Source: Roseiarcus sp037446355 (lineage in GTDB: Bacteria > Pseudomonadota > Alphaproteobacteria > Rhizobiales > Beijerinckiaceae). From it: a DNA stretch of 40,597 nt. The stretch lies in the NCBI GenBank assembly GCA_037446355.1, contig JBBIIT010000032.1, forward strand, positions 1 through 40,597, in the 5' to 3' direction. The position numbers were made by a program, and so were the translations under genes. Below the pieces are notes generated by a model. It was not told the DNA's origin, ran no database searches, and saw only the letters and a list, made by a program, of their open reading frames with translations. Below, piece by piece: positions 39,772 to 40,597 of this stretch (positions are counted from its first letter, which is position 1; every line of letters begins with the position of its first letter).

Positions 39772-40597
39772 ATGGCGGAACCTCAATCCGACTTCCCGAC
39801 CGACGGCGCGGCGCCGCCCGCCGCGCCGCGCGGCCCCTGGCCTGCGGACTTGCCGCTGCGCGCGGCGACCGGCGTGACGATGATGGCGCTCGCCCTGGGC
39901 GCCGCGTGGGCCGGCGGCTTCCCGTTCCTGGTCTTCTGGGGCCTCGCCGCGCTCGGCGTCGCCTGGGAATGGCAGCGCCTGATCGGCGGCGAGCGGGTTT
40001 GGGAACGGGTCGGGGCCACCGCCCTCGCGCTGGTCGCCAGTGCGCCCTTCGCATTGCACGGGCAGGCGATTCTCGCCTCGCTCGCGCTTGGCGTTGGCGC
40101 GCTGCTGACCGGGCTGGTCGCCGACCGGGGGCATCGAGTCGGCACCGGATTGGGAGTCGTTTATTCCGGCGTCCTTGTCGTCGGCGCCAATCTTCTGCGC
40201 GCGAGCCCGCAATATGGCTGGGCGGCGGTCCTTTGGCTGTTCGCCGTGGTTTGGGGCACCGACGTCATGGCCTATTTCGGGGGGCGGTTCATCGGCGGGC
40301 CGAAGTTATGGCCGAGCGTCTCCCCGGGAAAGACCTGGTCGGGCGCGATCGTCGGCGCGCTCGCCAGCGCGCTGCTGGGGGCGCTGATCGCAAAAATCGC
40401 CGCGCCGGAAGGCGCGCGCCTGGCGCCGATGCTCATTCTCGGGCTCGCGACCTCGATCCTCGCGCAAGTCGGCGATCTCCTCGAATCCGCGCTGAAACGC
40501 CGCGCCGGCGTCAAGGACTCCAGCCGCCTAATCCCCGGCCACGGCGGCTTGATGGATCGGCTCGACGGCTTCATCCTCGCGCTCGCCTTCGCCTCGA
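39772..40597 (+). CDS. cdsA: Phosphatidate cytidylyltransferase (3' end outside the window)
   Basis: The first 275 codons of the enzyme making CDP-diacylglycerol from phosphatidate and CTP at the inner membrane. About eight hydrophobic segments are visible. The diagnostic signature is ESALKRRAGVKDSSRLIPGH followed by GGLMDRLDG, and an earlier block is DVMAYFGGRFIGG with SPGKTWSGAI. The N-terminus has a Pro/Ala-rich stretch of about 25 residues before the first helix. ATG 39772 starts 8 bp after the uppS stop, so it is in the same operon. The window ends within the last membrane helix. Confidence 0.96.
   Translation, partial: MAEPQSDFPTDGAAPPAAPRGPWPADLPLRAATGVTMMALALGAAWAGGFPFLVFWGLAALGVAWEWQRLIGGERVWERVGATALALVASAPFALHGQAILASLALGVGALLTGLVADRGHRVGTGLGVVYSGVLVVGANLLRASPQYGWAAVLWLFAVVWGTDVMAYFGGRFIGGPKLWPSVSPGKTWSGAIVGALASALLGALIAKIAAPEGARLAPMLILGLATSILAQVGDLLESALKRRAGVKDSSRLIPGHGGLMDRLDGFILALAFAS

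Overview
The window looks like a chromosomal scaffold fragment from a high-GC alphaproteobacterium, most likely Hyphomicrobiales (Rhizobiales). The evidence is AapQ/AapM-type amino-acid permeases, a MaoC-phosphotransacetylase fusion, a UbiH-type hydroxylase, a DUF3253 protein, glmS next to a DUF502 protein, and frr-uppS-cdsA. It is draft assembly with two 100-N gaps (1901-2000 and 8058-8157). The second is flanked by the same 55 bp on both sides, so it is probably an unmerged contig overlap. I see no tRNA, rRNA, CRISPR array, insertion sequence or prophage.

Layout. 1-326: 5' part of rpsB, reading left out of the window. 590-3223: a YdeI/OmdA-like protein and two amino-acid ABC permeases (the first cut by a gap). 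3228-8055: a leftward block with a hypothetical protein, a secreted PsiF-like protein, a 2OG-Fe(II) oxygenase, a CcdA-like/thioredoxin-like pair, and a phosphotransferase-kinase fusion. 8431-12279: rightward MaoC-Pta, UbiH-like and MetC-like genes. 12320-18031: the most unusual part, five tandem leftward genes for secreted parallel beta-helix proteins of nearly equal length, plus a truncated sixth copy. 18173-23949: leftward genes for a 77-aa protein, an OpgG/OpgD periplasmic-glucan protein, a small outer-membrane protein, MetY, AlaX and CysK. 24120-27889: a VirK/YbjX (DUF535) protein, a YdcF-like protein, a DUF3253 protein, a glutathione S-transferase and a KirBac-type channel. 27990-33605: the two methylcrotonyl-CoA carboxylase subunits, mccB and mccA, separated by an Mrr-type endonuclease, a Gly/Tyr-rich lipoprotein and a divergent MarR regulator. 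33706-36329: glmS and DUF502. 36319-38204: a leftward OpgC-type acyltransferase overlapping a secreted SGNH hydrolase. 38402-40597: frr, uppS and the 5' part of cdsA.

How the genes work together. Three sulfur-amino-acid PLP enzymes (MetC-, MetY- and CysK-like) lie within 13 kb. OpgG/OpgD and OpgC point to osmoregulated periplasmic glucan synthesis and decoration, although no opgH is present. MccA and MccB would form the biotin carboxylase complex of leucine catabolism; mccA shares a compact divergent promoter with the marR gene. The right-hand genes handle ribosome recycling and lipid precursors. rpsB and frr, usually in one rpsB-tsf-pyrH-frr cluster, here lie 38 kb apart and point away from each other.

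The strongest candidate for an undescribed system is the beta-helix array with its regulatory DNA. It has a 13-bp perfect dyad made of two copies of GGTAGACGCC, and a third copy of the motif over a predicted -35 element. Individual copies have their own predicted promoters, and there is one clear intrinsic terminator. The fold is recognisable, but the role of the proteins cannot be read from the sequence.
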